NCBI RefSeq assembly: GCF_012972705.2
Contig: NZ_JABCSC020000005.1
Span: 62,001-126,000, forward strand
Direction of reading: 5' to 3'
DNA: 64,000 nt
Source: Uliginosibacterium aquaticum
Lineage (GTDB): Bacteria > Pseudomonadota > Gammaproteobacteria > Burkholderiales > Rhodocyclaceae
Part shown: one piece after another, positions 25,438 to 33,792 of the stretch
Layout: every line of letters starts with the position of its first letter
Position numbering within the stretch: position 1 is the first letter of the stretch
Notes under the pieces: generated by a model
Seen by the model: only the letters and a program-made list of their open reading frames with translations
Told to the model about the DNA's origin: nothing
Database searches by the model: none
Made by a program: the position numbers and the translations under genes

Positions 25438-26787
25438 TTATTCCCCGGCGATGGTCATTTTGCCGATTACCAGCGAGGGGCATTGTTTGCCACCACGGAC
25501 AATCGTGTCATTGCCGATGGCAACGATGTTGCGGAACATATCGCGCAGATTGCCGGCAATGGTGATTTCCTGCACCGGGTAGCAGATCTCTCCGTTTTCA
25601 ATCCAGTACCCGGCTGCGCCACGGGAGTAATCCCCTGTAACGTAATTCACGCCCTGGCCCAGCAGTTCGGTGACCAAGAGGCCGCGGCCGATCTCGCGCG
25701 CCAGCTCGTAAAGGCTCTTGTCGCCGGCGCGCAGGATCAGGTTGTGACAGCCGCCGGCATTGCCCGTGGTCTGCATGCCCAGCTTGCGGGCCGAATAGCT
25801 GCCGAGGAAATAGCCATTGAGCACGCCGGCGTCCACCAGTTTGCGCTCGCGCGTTGCCACGCCTTCATCGTCGAAAGGGGTGCTGCCGAGCGCCTTTGGG
25901 ATATGCGGCAATTCGTCGATATGGACGTTGGCGGAGAATACTGGTTTGCCAAGCGAATCCATCAGGAAGCTGGCCTTTCGATAGAGACTGCCGCCGCTGA
26001 CGGCCTGCACGAAGCTACCCAGAAGGCCACAGGCTTGCGGCGCTTCGAAGATCACCGGGACTTCACAGGTCTTGATGCGACGCGATCCCAGGCGTGAGAG
26101 TGCGCGACGCGCGGCGTAGTCGCCGATGGCGGCAGGATCGGCGAGCTCCTGTGGATCGCGCATCGAGCTGTACCAGTCACCTGTTTGCATCGAATCACCT
26201 TCGCCGGCAATCACGCCGACCGAAACAGAATGGCGGGAAGTGGCGAAGCCGGCACAGAAGCCCAGGCTGTTGGCTGCCATGAACTGGGATTGCTGGGCAT
26301 AGACGCTGGCGCCATCCGAGTTACGGATTTCAGGGCTGACCGCAAACGCAGCGGATTCACAGCGCTGGGCAATTTCGGCGGCCTGGTCGGTGTCAATCCG
26401 CCAGGGATGGTAGAGATCGAGGTCCATCTTCTTTCCGCGCCACAGCAAGGCTTCGTCGGCGAGGCCCGCGGCCGGATCAGGGGCGGTAAAACTGGCGATC
26501 GACAGAGCAGCGTCCACGGTGGCATGTAAGGCCTCGCGCGAGAAGTCCGATGAGCTGGCATGGCCGCGCTGCTGTCCTTGATAGACCGTGACGCCGATGC
26601 CTTTGTCACGGTTGTACTCGATGGTTTCTAGATTGCCACAGCGGACGGTGACCGTCTGACCAAAGCCTTCGGAAATGTCGGTTTCGCAGGCGCTGGCGCC
26701 ACGCGAAGCCGCGTAGGCGAGGATGTCCTGGGAAATGTCGTGAAGTTCGGACTGGGAATAGCTGAAGCTGTTGTTCTTCCTGGACAT
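25438..26787 (-). CDS. pmbA: Metalloprotease subunit PmbA (TldE)
   Basis: 449 residues, the family length. Partner of TldD in a heterodimeric zinc protease that processes modified peptides and the CcdA antitoxin in E. coli. Visible family segments are ETDISEGFGQTVTVR, GIGVTVYQGQQRGHASSSDF (read in parts), LGSTPFDDEGVATR, TGNAGGCHNL and VTGDYSRGAAGYWIENG. PmbA lacks the HExxxH of TldD, and none is seen here. tldD is not in this window. Divergent from darP. Confidence 0.95.
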   Translation of the reverse strand: MSRKNNSFSYSQSELHDISQDILAYAASRGASACETDISEGFGQTVTVRCGNLETIEYNRDKGIGVTVYQGQQRGHASSSDFSREALHATVDAALSIASFTAPDPAAGLADEALLWRGKKMDLDLYHPWRIDTDQAAEIAQRCESAAFAVSPEIRNSDGASVYAQQSQFMAANSLGFCAGFATSRHSVSVGVIAGEGDSMQTGDWYSSMRDPQELADPAAIGDYAARRALSRLGSRRIKTCEVPVIFEAPQACGLLGSFVQAVSGGSLYRKASFLMDSLGKPVFSANVHIDELPHIPKALGSTPFDDEGVATRERKLVDAGVLNGYFLGSYSARKLGMQTTGNAGGCHNLILRAGDKSLYELAREIGRGLLVTELLGQGVNYVTGDYSRGAAGYWIENGEICYPVQEITIAGNLRDMFRNIVAIGNDTIVRGGKQCPSLVIGKMTIAGE

Positions 26788-26814
26788 GAGGAGGGGGATG
26801 CAGATGCGAGGGGC

Positions 26815-26820
26815 TATAAT
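26815..26820 (+). promoter_or_regulatory. Candidate -10 element for darP
   Basis: A perfect TATAAT lies 84 bases before the darP ATG in the divergent pmbA-darP gap. No matching -35 at 16-18 bases; the upstream stretch is G-rich. Confidence 0.35.
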
Positions 26821-26904
26821 CTTACCGTTTAAGGCCTCTTCAGGCGCATCTCACTGCACTTCAGCTGCTGCAAGGCGGCGTGAGCAGACGCGCCAAACCC
26901 CGAT

Positions 26905-27480
26905 ATGCACAAGCACGAAGAATCAGAAGACAGTTATTTCGTCTCCAAGTCGCAGAAGAAGCGCGATATGGACGCCCTTCAGGACCTGGGCAAGAAGCTC
27001 ACGGAATACGGGCCGGCGCGCCTCAAGAAAGTGCCGATGTCCGACAACCTGCGCGAAGCCTTGGTCGAGATGGCCCGCCTCACTGCCAACGGTGCGCGCG
27101 CGCGTCAGCTCCAGTACATCGGCAAGTTAATGCGCAGCGAAGAAATCGGCCCGATCCAGGCCGCTCTGGATGTGATCGAGGGCAAGTCTCACGCCGAAGT
27201 GGCGCGCATGCATCGCCTCGAAAAATTGCGCGAGCGCTTTCTTGAAGACGAGACCATGCTGACCGAAATCGGCAACCTCTATCCGGCTGCCGATCTGCAC
27301 CGGATGCGCCAGTTACGCCGTAATGCAATCAAGGAGCGCAGCGAGAACAAGCCGCCGAAGGCCTACCGCGAAATTTTCCAGATTCTGCGCGAGATGGAAG
27401 AGGGCGGAGTCGCTACCGAGCATCCGCACCACCATAGTGAGGACGAGGGGCATGATCACGCAGGTCACCACGGTGAGTGA
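26905..27480 (+). CDS. darP: Ribosome biogenesis factor DarP (YjgA, DUF615)
   Basis: 191 residues. Binds late 50S precursors and aids maturation of the peptidyl-transferase centre. Family segments are VSKSQKKRDMDALQDLG, RQLQYIGKLMR and RMRQLRRNAIKE. The N-terminal 12 residues are acidic and polar. The last about 20 residues are His/Asp/Glu-rich (nine His), which is not part of the family core and could bind metal. It overlaps mogA by 29 bases. Confidence 0.93.
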   Translation: MHKHEESEDSYFVSKSQKKRDMDALQDLGKKLTEYGPARLKKVPMSDNLREALVEMARLTANGARARQLQYIGKLMRSEEIGPIQAALDVIEGKSHAEVARMHRLEKLRERFLEDETMLTEIGNLYPAADLHRMRQLRRNAIKERSENKPPKAYREIFQILREMEEGGVATEHPHHHSEDEGHDHAGHHGE

Positions 27481-28072
27481 GGGTTTGCGCATCGGCCTCG
27501 TGTCGATCAGTGACCGGGCGTCCACCGGAGTCTATGAGGACAAGGGCATTCCGGCGCTGCTGGAGTGGTTTGCCGCTGCGCTGCACTCTCCGTGGCGAGC
27601 CGAACAGCGATTGATCCCGGATGAACAGGCTGTAATCGAACAGACCCTGATCGAGTTGGCTGATGTGGCCGGCTGTCATTTGATCGTGACTACTGGCGGC
27701 ACCGGCCCGGCGCTGCGTGATGTAACGCCGGAAGCCACTCTGGCCGTGGCGCACAAGGAAATGCCGGGCTTTGGTGAGGAAATGCGGCGGATCTCGCGGC
27801 ATTTCGTACCGACGGCAATTCTGTCACGGCAGACTGCCGTCATCCGTGGCCAGAGTCTGATCATCAATCTGCCGGGGCAGCCCAAGGCGATCCGCGAAAC
27901 GCTCGAAGGTCTGCGTGACGCGGAAGGCAAATTGCTGGTGGAAGGCATTTTCGCCGCAGTGCCTTATTGCCTTGATCTGATCGGCGGTCCCTATGTCGAA
28001 ACCCGGTCGGATGTCTGCAAGGCTTTTCGTCCGAAGAGTGCGCAGCGGCCAACCGCCAGCGGCGCAGCATAA
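27452..28072 (+). CDS. mogA: Molybdopterin adenylyltransferase
   Basis: 206 residues. Adenylylates molybdopterin before molybdate insertion. Motifs are GLVSISDRAS, IVTTGGTGPALRDVTPEAT (the nucleotide/MPT-binding TGGTG loop) and INLPGQPKAIRETL. ATG 27452 sits inside darP with GGACGAGGGG just upstream; a GTG at 27473 is an alternative. No other moa/moe gene is nearby. Confidence 0.95.
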   Translation: MITQVTTVSEGLRIGLVSISDRASTGVYEDKGIPALLEWFAAALHSPWRAEQRLIPDEQAVIEQTLIELADVAGCHLIVTTGGTGPALRDVTPEATLAVAHKEMPGFGEEMRRISRHFVPTAILSRQTAVIRGQSLIINLPGQPKAIRETLEGLRDAEGKLLVEGIFAAVPYCLDLIGGPYVETRSDVCKAFRPKSAQRPTASGAA

Positions 28073-28087
28073 GTCCTGGAATTGCTC

Positions 28088-30259
28088 ATGCGCAGCCTGA
28101 TCCTTGCCCTTGCTCTCCTGTTCTCATGTGTTGCATCAGCGGCCGAGCTTCGTCCTCGTGTGGCGCTTGTGCTCGGTGGCGGTGGGGCGCGTGGCGCTGC
28201 CCATATCGGGGTGCTGGAAGTGCTCGAGCGCGAACGGATTCCGATCGATTGCGTGGCAGGCACCAGCATGGGTGCTCTTGTTGCAGGGGCCTTTGCAGTT
28301 GGTCTGAAGCCGGATGAAATGCGCAAGATGCTGGCCTCGGCGGACTGGGTGGATATGTTTCAGGACAATCCGGCCTATTCGGAGCTCAGTTATCGCAATC
28401 ATGTCGTATCGCAGCGCTATCTGCCGGGTTCGGAAACCGGCGTAACCGGCAAGGGCCTGCAGTATCAGCCTGGCGTGGTCGCCGGGCAGAAGATCAAGTT
28501 GTTCTTCAACCGGGTGGTGCGTGCCGAGTACGGCGAGCCGATGATTGAAAAGCTATCGATGCCGCTGGCCATCATCGCCACGGATATCGGGACCGGGGAT
28601 CGGGTGGTGTTTCGGGATGGGAGCCTGACCCTGGCCATGCGTGCCAGCATGTCGGTGCCGGGCCTGCTTTCGCCGGTCACTTATCGCGATCGCAAGTTCG
28701 TGGATGGCGGCCTGGTGGACAACCTGCCGGTGCAGGAGGCTCGCACGTTGTGCAATGCGGACACCGTGATCGCCATTAATGTCGGCTCGCCCTTGCTCAA
28801 GGCTGAGGATGTCGGCTCCTTGATCAGTGTGTCGGCGCAGATGATCAACATCCTCACCGAACAGAACGTGGCACGTTCCATCGCGAGCATCGACAAGGAG
28901 CGCGATATCTATCTGCGGCCGGATCTTGAAGGTCTCGGTGCGGGGGATTTCCCACGTAATTCAGAAATCGCGGATCGTGGCCGCAAAGCCGCCGAGTCCA
29001 TCGTGCCGCAACTGCGCCGCCTGGCTGTATCTGAGGACGCTTATGTGGCCTGGCGGACGCAGTTTGAGGCGCGCCCCACTGAGCGCGCGCCGATCAGCGA
29101 GGTGCAGGTCGCTGAACTGAAATATGTGCATCCGGAAGCGGTTACGCGCCATCTCAAACAGAAAAATGGCAAGGAGCTGGAGCCGAGCATGATCGAGAAA
29201 GACCTGTTGCGTGTCTATGGCGACGGGGCTTACGAATCGGTCGATTACAGTGTGCAGAGCGAGCGAGATAAAAACATCCTGAAAGTGATGCCGGTCGAGA
29301 AGTCCTGGGGTCCGGATTACATGCGTTTCGGCATGAGGCTGGATAGCGTGCTGGGGAGCGATGCTACCTTCAGCTTGCGTGGTGCCTATCACAAGACCTG
29401 GTTGAATTCGCTGGGCGGAGAACTGCTGTTCACTGGCGAGGTGGGGCATACCGCAGCCGTTGGTGTGGATTGGTATCAACCTGTCGAACCCCTGCAGCGC
29501 TTCTTCGTGGAGCCGGCGATGATGTTCCGGCGTACACGTCAGGATATCTACCAGAACGACAAACGCTATTCCGAGTATCAGCTGCGTACTTTTGAGGGGC
29601 GGGTGGCAGGCGGGCTTGCTCTCGGATCCGTCGGTCAGTTACGTGCGGGCTGGCTGACCAGGATGAGCGAATACGAGTTTGATACCGGCATCCCGCTCAT
29701 GCCGAACACGCGCACCTGGACCAGTGGCGGGGAGCTGCGCGCCGACATGGACCAGTTCGACCGCCTGTATTTCCCGCAGCGGGGCTGGGCATTCAGTGCC
29801 AGTTATTTCGAATCGCTGAACGAGAATTACAGCAAGGTCGCCGGTGAGGCGAAAGCCGCTCACACGTGGAATGATTTCGTTCTGAATGGCCAGGTGCGCT
29901 TGGTGGACTCTCCAAGTGGGCAGCTGCCCTTGTACGATGCAGCCAAGCTGGGAGGCTTCAAGAACCTCTCCGGGTTTTACAACGATCAGATGCTGGGCGA
30001 TTCCTTGCGTTTTGGTCTGATTGGTGTGGAGCGCATCGTCGGGCGCATGCCACTGGGTATGCGCGGCGATCTACGTTTCGGGGCCACCATGGAAATGGGC
30101 CGGATGGGTTACCGCTATACCGAAACTCAGCGCGCGGGCTGGCAGCAAGCCAATGCCGTCTATTTCGGCGGCGAAACACCTTTCGGCCTGATGTATCTTG
30201 GCTGGGGGCATGTGCGCAATGCTCCTTCGCACTGGTACCTGTTCATCGGCACGCCCTGA
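28088..30259 (+). CDS. Patatin-like phospholipase with outer-membrane barrel (type Vd, PlpD-like)
   Basis: 723 residues. A signal peptide (about 1-19) is followed by a patatin domain (about 24-320) with the oxyanion loop GGGGARG (30-36), nucleophile Ser60 in GTSMG and catalytic Asp206 in VDGG. Then comes a POTRA-like segment (about 335-405) and a C-terminal BamA/FhaC-like 16-strand barrel with repeated amphipathic strands. This is the architecture of type Vd autotransporters such as PlpD, whose lipase domain is presented or released outside the cell. ATG 28088 is chosen over the TTG at 28082. Substrate lipid unknown. Confidence 0.9.
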   Translation: MRSLILALALLFSCVASAAELRPRVALVLGGGGARGAAHIGVLEVLERERIPIDCVAGTSMGALVAGAFAVGLKPDEMRKMLASADWVDMFQDNPAYSELSYRNHVVSQRYLPGSETGVTGKGLQYQPGVVAGQKIKLFFNRVVRAEYGEPMIEKLSMPLAIIATDIGTGDRVVFRDGSLTLAMRASMSVPGLLSPVTYRDRKFVDGGLVDNLPVQEARTLCNADTVIAINVGSPLLKAEDVGSLISVSAQMINILTEQNVARSIASIDKERDIYLRPDLEGLGAGDFPRNSEIADRGRKAAESIVPQLRRLAVSEDAYVAWRTQFEARPTERAPISEVQVAELKYVHPEAVTRHLKQKNGKELEPSMIEKDLLRVYGDGAYESVDYSVQSERDKNILKVMPVEKSWGPDYMRFGMRLDSVLGSDATFSLRGAYHKTWLNSLGGELLFTGEVGHTAAVGVDWYQPVEPLQRFFVEPAMMFRRTRQDIYQNDKRYSEYQLRTFEGRVAGGLALGSVGQLRAGWLTRMSEYEFDTGIPLMPNTRTWTSGGELRADMDQFDRLYFPQRGWAFSASYFESLNENYSKVAGEAKAAHTWNDFVLNGQVRLVDSPSGQLPLYDAAKLGGFKNLSGFYNDQMLGDSLRFGLIGVERIVGRMPLGMRGDLRFGATMEMGRMGYRYTETQRAGWQQANAVYFGGETPFGLMYLGWGHVRNAPSHWYLFIGTP

Positions 30260-30369
30260 AACAGTCCAGTCATGTGACGCTTCATGAAACCGTAATACTC
30301 AAGGCGGATCATCACGGTTGGCCCGGCAAGCGCAGGGCATTCACCGTCCGATGACCACTGGAGTTCTTC

Positions 30370-30630
30370 ATGCGTTCGATTCTTGTTGCTTCGCTGTTCC
30401 TGTTGACCGCTGCCTGTGCCAGCAGCCCCGAAACCCAACCGGCTCCGGTTGCTGCAGTAGCGCCCGCGCCGGTGGCCGCTGCCGCACCCGCAGTGGCCGC
30501 GCCCCAGTGCTACAACGGCGATCTGGGCAACTTCCAGGCCGTGGGAACGGTGGCCAGCGTGTCTGGCGTGAAGGTGCAGTGCAAGCTCACCAGCGATGGT
30601 AAGGGGGCTTCCTGGAATACGGCCAAGTAA
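30370..30630 (+). CDS. Small lipoprotein with Ala/Pro-rich linker
   Basis: 86 residues. The signal ends in LTAACASS, a lipobox with Cys16 as the acylated residue. A 30-residue Pro-Ala-Val linker leads to a compact C-terminal part with two Cys (QCYNGDLGNF and VQCKLTSDG) that could form a disulfide; this part faintly resembles DUF1496 (YnjH). I do not know the function. A strong terminator follows. The preceding 110-base gap holds no other feature I can support. Confidence 0.75.
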   Translation: MRSILVASLFLLTAACASSPETQPAPVAAVAPAPVAAAAPAVAAPQCYNGDLGNFQAVGTVASVSGVKVQCKLTSDGKGASWNTAK

Positions 30631-30654
30631 GGCCGGTTTCAGCCAAGGTGTATT

Positions 30655-30678
30655 CGGGCAGCTGCGGCTGCCCGTTTT
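30655..30678 (+). terminator. Rho-independent terminator after the lipoprotein gene
   Basis: CGGGCAGC and GCTGCCCG flank the tetraloop TGCG and are followed by TTTTC. It touches the stop codon of the convergent glycosylase gene. Confidence 0.85.
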
Positions 30679-31187
30679 CATTGGCGGACGGCCTGAAGGG
30701 CTTGGCGCCAGTGTTGCAGCTTGGCTTCCGGTCGCAGGCTGGCGTGTGCGGGAGAGGTCGAGGGCAGGCGCTGCAGGCGTAGCCTCCCAGGCAATATGCT
30801 TATAGCCACATGTTTGCGGAACAACTGCTCTGCGGCCGAACCGTTGAAGAAGATCTCTTGTAGCTTAGGATGCGTCGTGAAAAAGTGGCTGAAATCGTTC
30901 ACCACGATACTGTCGCGCTCGATCGCAGAGTCTAGGCTGCCTTGCCGGTTGCAGCTCTTCAGCACATCCCACACGGCGATGCCGGCTGCGTTGAGTCTGT
31001 CGCAGCGGCTGGCGTAGTCGAGCGTGGGGTCAAAGCCGAGGAGGCTGGCCATGATCGGCCAGAACTGGTTGTGCGGATGCGCGTAGTAGCGCTGTGCGCC
31101 AAGGGAAGCCGCGCCCGGCATGCTGCCGAGGATCAGGATTTTCGCCTCTGGTGTGGCGATTGGAGGAAACGCTTCCAGGCGGGTCAT
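30678..31187 (-). CDS. Hypoxanthine-DNA glycosylase (uracil-DNA glycosylase superfamily, family 6)
   Basis: 169 residues. Motif ILGSMPGAASL near the N-terminus and YYAHPHNQFWPIM are diagnostic for the deoxyinosine/hypoxanthine-DNA glycosylase branch; VNDFSHFF and FNGSAAEQLF follow. It removes deaminated adenine from DNA. ATG 31187 overlaps the acyltransferase stop (TGATG); a GTG one codon earlier is possible. Confidence 0.85.
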   Translation of the reverse strand: MTRLEAFPPIATPEAKILILGSMPGAASLGAQRYYAHPHNQFWPIMASLLGFDPTLDYASRCDRLNAAGIAVWDVLKSCNRQGSLDSAIERDSIVVNDFSHFFTTHPKLQEIFFNGSAAEQLFRKHVAISILPGRLRLQRLPSTSPAHASLRPEAKLQHWRQALQAVRQ

Positions 31188-31732
31188 CACACGATATAGC
31201 CTGGCCCGTCTCCCATGCGACGGTTCATCTCGGCCTTCATCTCTGCACTCACCCCACCGCGAAGGGTGTAGGCCTCGCCAAAATTCGGCGCGCTTCTCAT
31301 CAACTGGCGTTGGCGCTCCAGATAATCGGCGCTGCTGCCCAGAACCCGGGCGGGATTGCCGGCTGCCAGTTGCCCCGAGGGGATGTTGTGCGTCACCACA
31401 CTGCCCGCACCGATGATCACATCATCGCCGATCTTCACGCCGGGAAGGACGATGCTGCCGGCGCCAATGAACACCCGGCTGCCGATCTCGAGCTTGCCGA
31501 GCCGTACATGGCCCAGCGCACGTTTGGTGCTGGCGTCATGCGCCAGCAAGGTGACGTTGGGGCCGAGGGTGACGTCGTCGCCGATGCGGATGTGCCAGCA
31601 GTGGCTGGCATCGATGGTGCAGCCGTCCTGCATGTAGAAGTTGCGGCCGACCTTCAGCCCGCGCGCGATCAGGCGGGCCAAGGGATCACGACCAGTGATA
31701 CGGCGATAGAAGCGGCGCAAAAGGGCGATCAT
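31187..31732 (-). CDS. Hexapeptide-repeat acyltransferase (LbH/maa-like)
   Basis: 181 residues. Imperfect hexapeptide repeats (I/V-G-x-x-x-x) run from about residue 45 to 135: IRIGDDVTLGPNVTL, LEIGSRVFIGAGSIVLPGV and IGDDVIIGAGSVV form a left-handed beta-helix ending in AAGNPARVL. It likely O-acetylates a sugar or polysaccharide. It is translationally coupled to the DNA glycosylase (TGATG overlap), although the functions are unrelated. It starts 9 bases after the mnmC stop. Confidence 0.85.
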   Translation of the reverse strand: MIALLRRFYRRITGRDPLARLIARGLKVGRNFYMQDGCTIDASHCWHIRIGDDVTLGPNVTLLAHDASTKRALGHVRLGKLEIGSRVFIGAGSIVLPGVKIGDDVIIGAGSVVTHNIPSGQLAAGNPARVLGSSADYLERQRQLMRSAPNFGEAYTLRGGVSAEMKAEMNRRMGDGPGYIV

Positions 31733-31740
31733 GCTGGCGA

Positions 31741-33651
31741 CTATTCCGTGCCGAAGGCGAGTCGAGTGGGCGGGCGGATCACGAAACGGGCCGGGTCCAT
31801 GGCTTCAGCCAGCTCGCTTTCGATCGGCAGAGGCTCACCACACATGCGGGCGGCCAGCAATTCGCCGCACAAACTGCTCCAGACTAGGCCGCGAGCGCCG
31901 AAGCCGGTCAGCATCCACAAGCCTTCGGTGCGCGGCAGGCTATCCAGATTGAAGCCATCGCCATGGGTCACGGCGGGCAACTGGCCGACCATCGGCAAAC
32001 GGTCCAGCGACACCGGGCGCAGGCTGACTCTGCCTTCCAGCTCCGTGCTGCCGAGTTCGCCCGCCATGCCCGGCAGCATGCGGCCGAGCTTGGCGAGGTT
32101 TTCGGCATGTTCGTCTTCACGCAAGGCCAGGTCGAAATCATCGACGACAAAACTCGCGCCGAGTGCGGCATGGCCGCCGATGCCTGGCGTGATATAGCCC
32201 TGACCGCACACCACCACACCCAGCGGTGCGAGCTGAGCCATCGGCAGATGACTGACCTGGCCACGTGCGGCGCGCAGCGGCAACCAGTCAGCTTCTGCCA
32301 GGCGGCGCACATCGTGGGCGTTGGCGAGGACCACCTGCGGTGCCGCAGCGAGGACAGCGCCATCGCTGGCCAGTGCTTGCCACGCTCCAGCTTCGCGACG
32401 CAGTCTGGCGACAGACAGGCCCGCGTGTAGACGGATGCGCGCACTACCTGCCGCGATATTTGCAGCGACCAGACTGCGTGGCTGGATCCAGCCTCCCCGT
32501 GGAAACCACCAGCCACCGAATGAGGCGGTATGGCCTGCCTTGAGGGTGGCTTCGGCGGCATTCACCCAGCCCAGATAAGCGCTCGGGAAGGCCAGGCTTT
32601 CGCACACAGTTTGTTGCTTACGCTCCTGATCAGCACTGCGGGCCAGATGCAGCACGCCGCAGGGTTCCCATAGAACTTCATGGCCCCGCGCCTGCAAGCT
32701 GGCCAGATGCTGCAGACCGTAGAAAAAGCCGGCTCGGGTGATACGCGAGAGCAGATTGTCGTCCTTGCTCGGCAGCGGGCGAAAAGCTCCTGCCAGATTG
32801 CCAGAGGCGCCCTGCGCGATGTCTTCCTGGGCTTCCAGAATGTCGACGCTGAAGCCACGTGCCGCGAGGCGTTCGGCAATTGCCGAGCCTGCGAGCCCCG
32901 CTCCGATCACCAGTACGCGACGTTCTGAGATTGCGGCCAAGGGCGGCCGGTTCGCACGATAATGACCGCGCAGCATTTCGCGTTTGCCGGAGAAGCCTTG
33001 AGTCTTTTCGACTACAAATCCCGCTTGGGTGAGACCTTCACGCACGGCAGAGGAAACGGACCAGGTTGCCAGGGTGGTGTCGCTGTCGGCCAGACTGGCT
33101 AGTGCCCGGAATACCCCATCTGACCACATTTGTGGATTCTTCGCCGGCGCGAAGCCGTCCAGAAAGATGGCGTTTGCGCGCCCAGCAATCTGCTGCAAGG
33201 CTTGCTCGGCCTCGCCGAAAAGCAGGCTCAGGATCACACGGCCGCCGTCGAATTCGATCCGGTGCATGCCCGGAAGTGGCAAAGGCCAGCGTGAGCAGAG
33301 CTGTTCAGCCAGTTCGGTGGGGGCCCCGGAGCACGCCAGTCCGCTGGTAAGGTCCGTTGCGGTGAAGGGGTGTTTTTCGACCGAGATGAAATGCAGGCGC
33401 TTACAGGCTTGCGCGTCGGCGCGCCAAGCTTGCCAGGTGGCGAGAAAATTGTTGCCAAGGCCGAAGCCGGTTTCAACGATGACGAAAGTTTCGCGTCCCT
33501 GCCAGCGGAGGGGCAGGCCGTTGCCGGCCAGGAAGACGTGCTCAGCCTGGGCCAGCGCGCCACTGGCCGAATGGTAGACGTCGCCATACTCGCTGGAGAA
33601 CGGGACGCCTTCGGCGGAGAACTGCAGGGAGGCGGGCTGGAGCGGTGTCAC
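31741..33651 (-). CDS. mnmC: Bifunctional tRNA mnm5s2U biosynthesis protein MnmC
   Basis: 636 residues. The N-terminal methyltransferase domain (about 1-240; FVIVETGFGLGNNFLATW) makes the final methyl transfer. The C-terminal FAD-dependent oxidoreductase (about 248-625; VLVIGAGLAGSAIAERLAARG) converts cmnm5 to nm5 at U34 of tRNAs for Lys, Glu and Gln. The fused order matches MnmC of proteobacteria. It starts with GTG (33649-33651). The uxaC terminator lies upstream, so it has its own promoter within 33652-33699. Confidence 0.95.
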   Translation of the reverse strand: MTPLQPASLQFSAEGVPFSSEYGDVYHSASGALAQAEHVFLAGNGLPLRWQGRETFVIVETGFGLGNNFLATWQAWRADAQACKRLHFISVEKHPFTATDLTSGLACSGAPTELAEQLCSRWPLPLPGMHRIEFDGGRVILSLLFGEAEQALQQIAGRANAIFLDGFAPAKNPQMWSDGVFRALASLADSDTTLATWSVSSAVREGLTQAGFVVEKTQGFSGKREMLRGHYRANRPPLAAISERRVLVIGAGLAGSAIAERLAARGFSVDILEAQEDIAQGASGNLAGAFRPLPSKDDNLLSRITRAGFFYGLQHLASLQARGHEVLWEPCGVLHLARSADQERKQQTVCESLAFPSAYLGWVNAAEATLKAGHTASFGGWWFPRGGWIQPRSLVAANIAAGSARIRLHAGLSVARLRREAGAWQALASDGAVLAAAPQVVLANAHDVRRLAEADWLPLRAARGQVSHLPMAQLAPLGVVVCGQGYITPGIGGHAALGASFVVDDFDLALREDEHAENLAKLGRMLPGMAGELGSTELEGRVSLRPVSLDRLPMVGQLPAVTHGDGFNLDSLPRTEGLWMLTGFGARGLVWSSLCGELLAARMCGEPLPIESELAEAMDPARFVIRPPTRLAFGTE

Positions 33652-33699
33652 AGATTTGAGGGATTCGGAAGTCGCGGAAGTTTAGCAGGCGCGGACAGT

Positions 33700-33725
33700 A
33701 AAAAGCCCCGCACACGGCGGGGCTT
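33700..33725 (-). terminator. Rho-independent terminator of the uxaC transcript
   Basis: A perfect 9-bp stem (AAGCCCCGC / GCGGGGCTT), loop of 5, followed on the minus strand by TTTTTA. It lies 68 bases beyond the uxaC stop. Confidence 0.85.
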
Positions 33726-33792
33726 GGATGAAACGTTTGTCCATTGCCAGACTCAAGATGTTGCCAAAGATGGCTTCGGTCCGGAACAGGAA

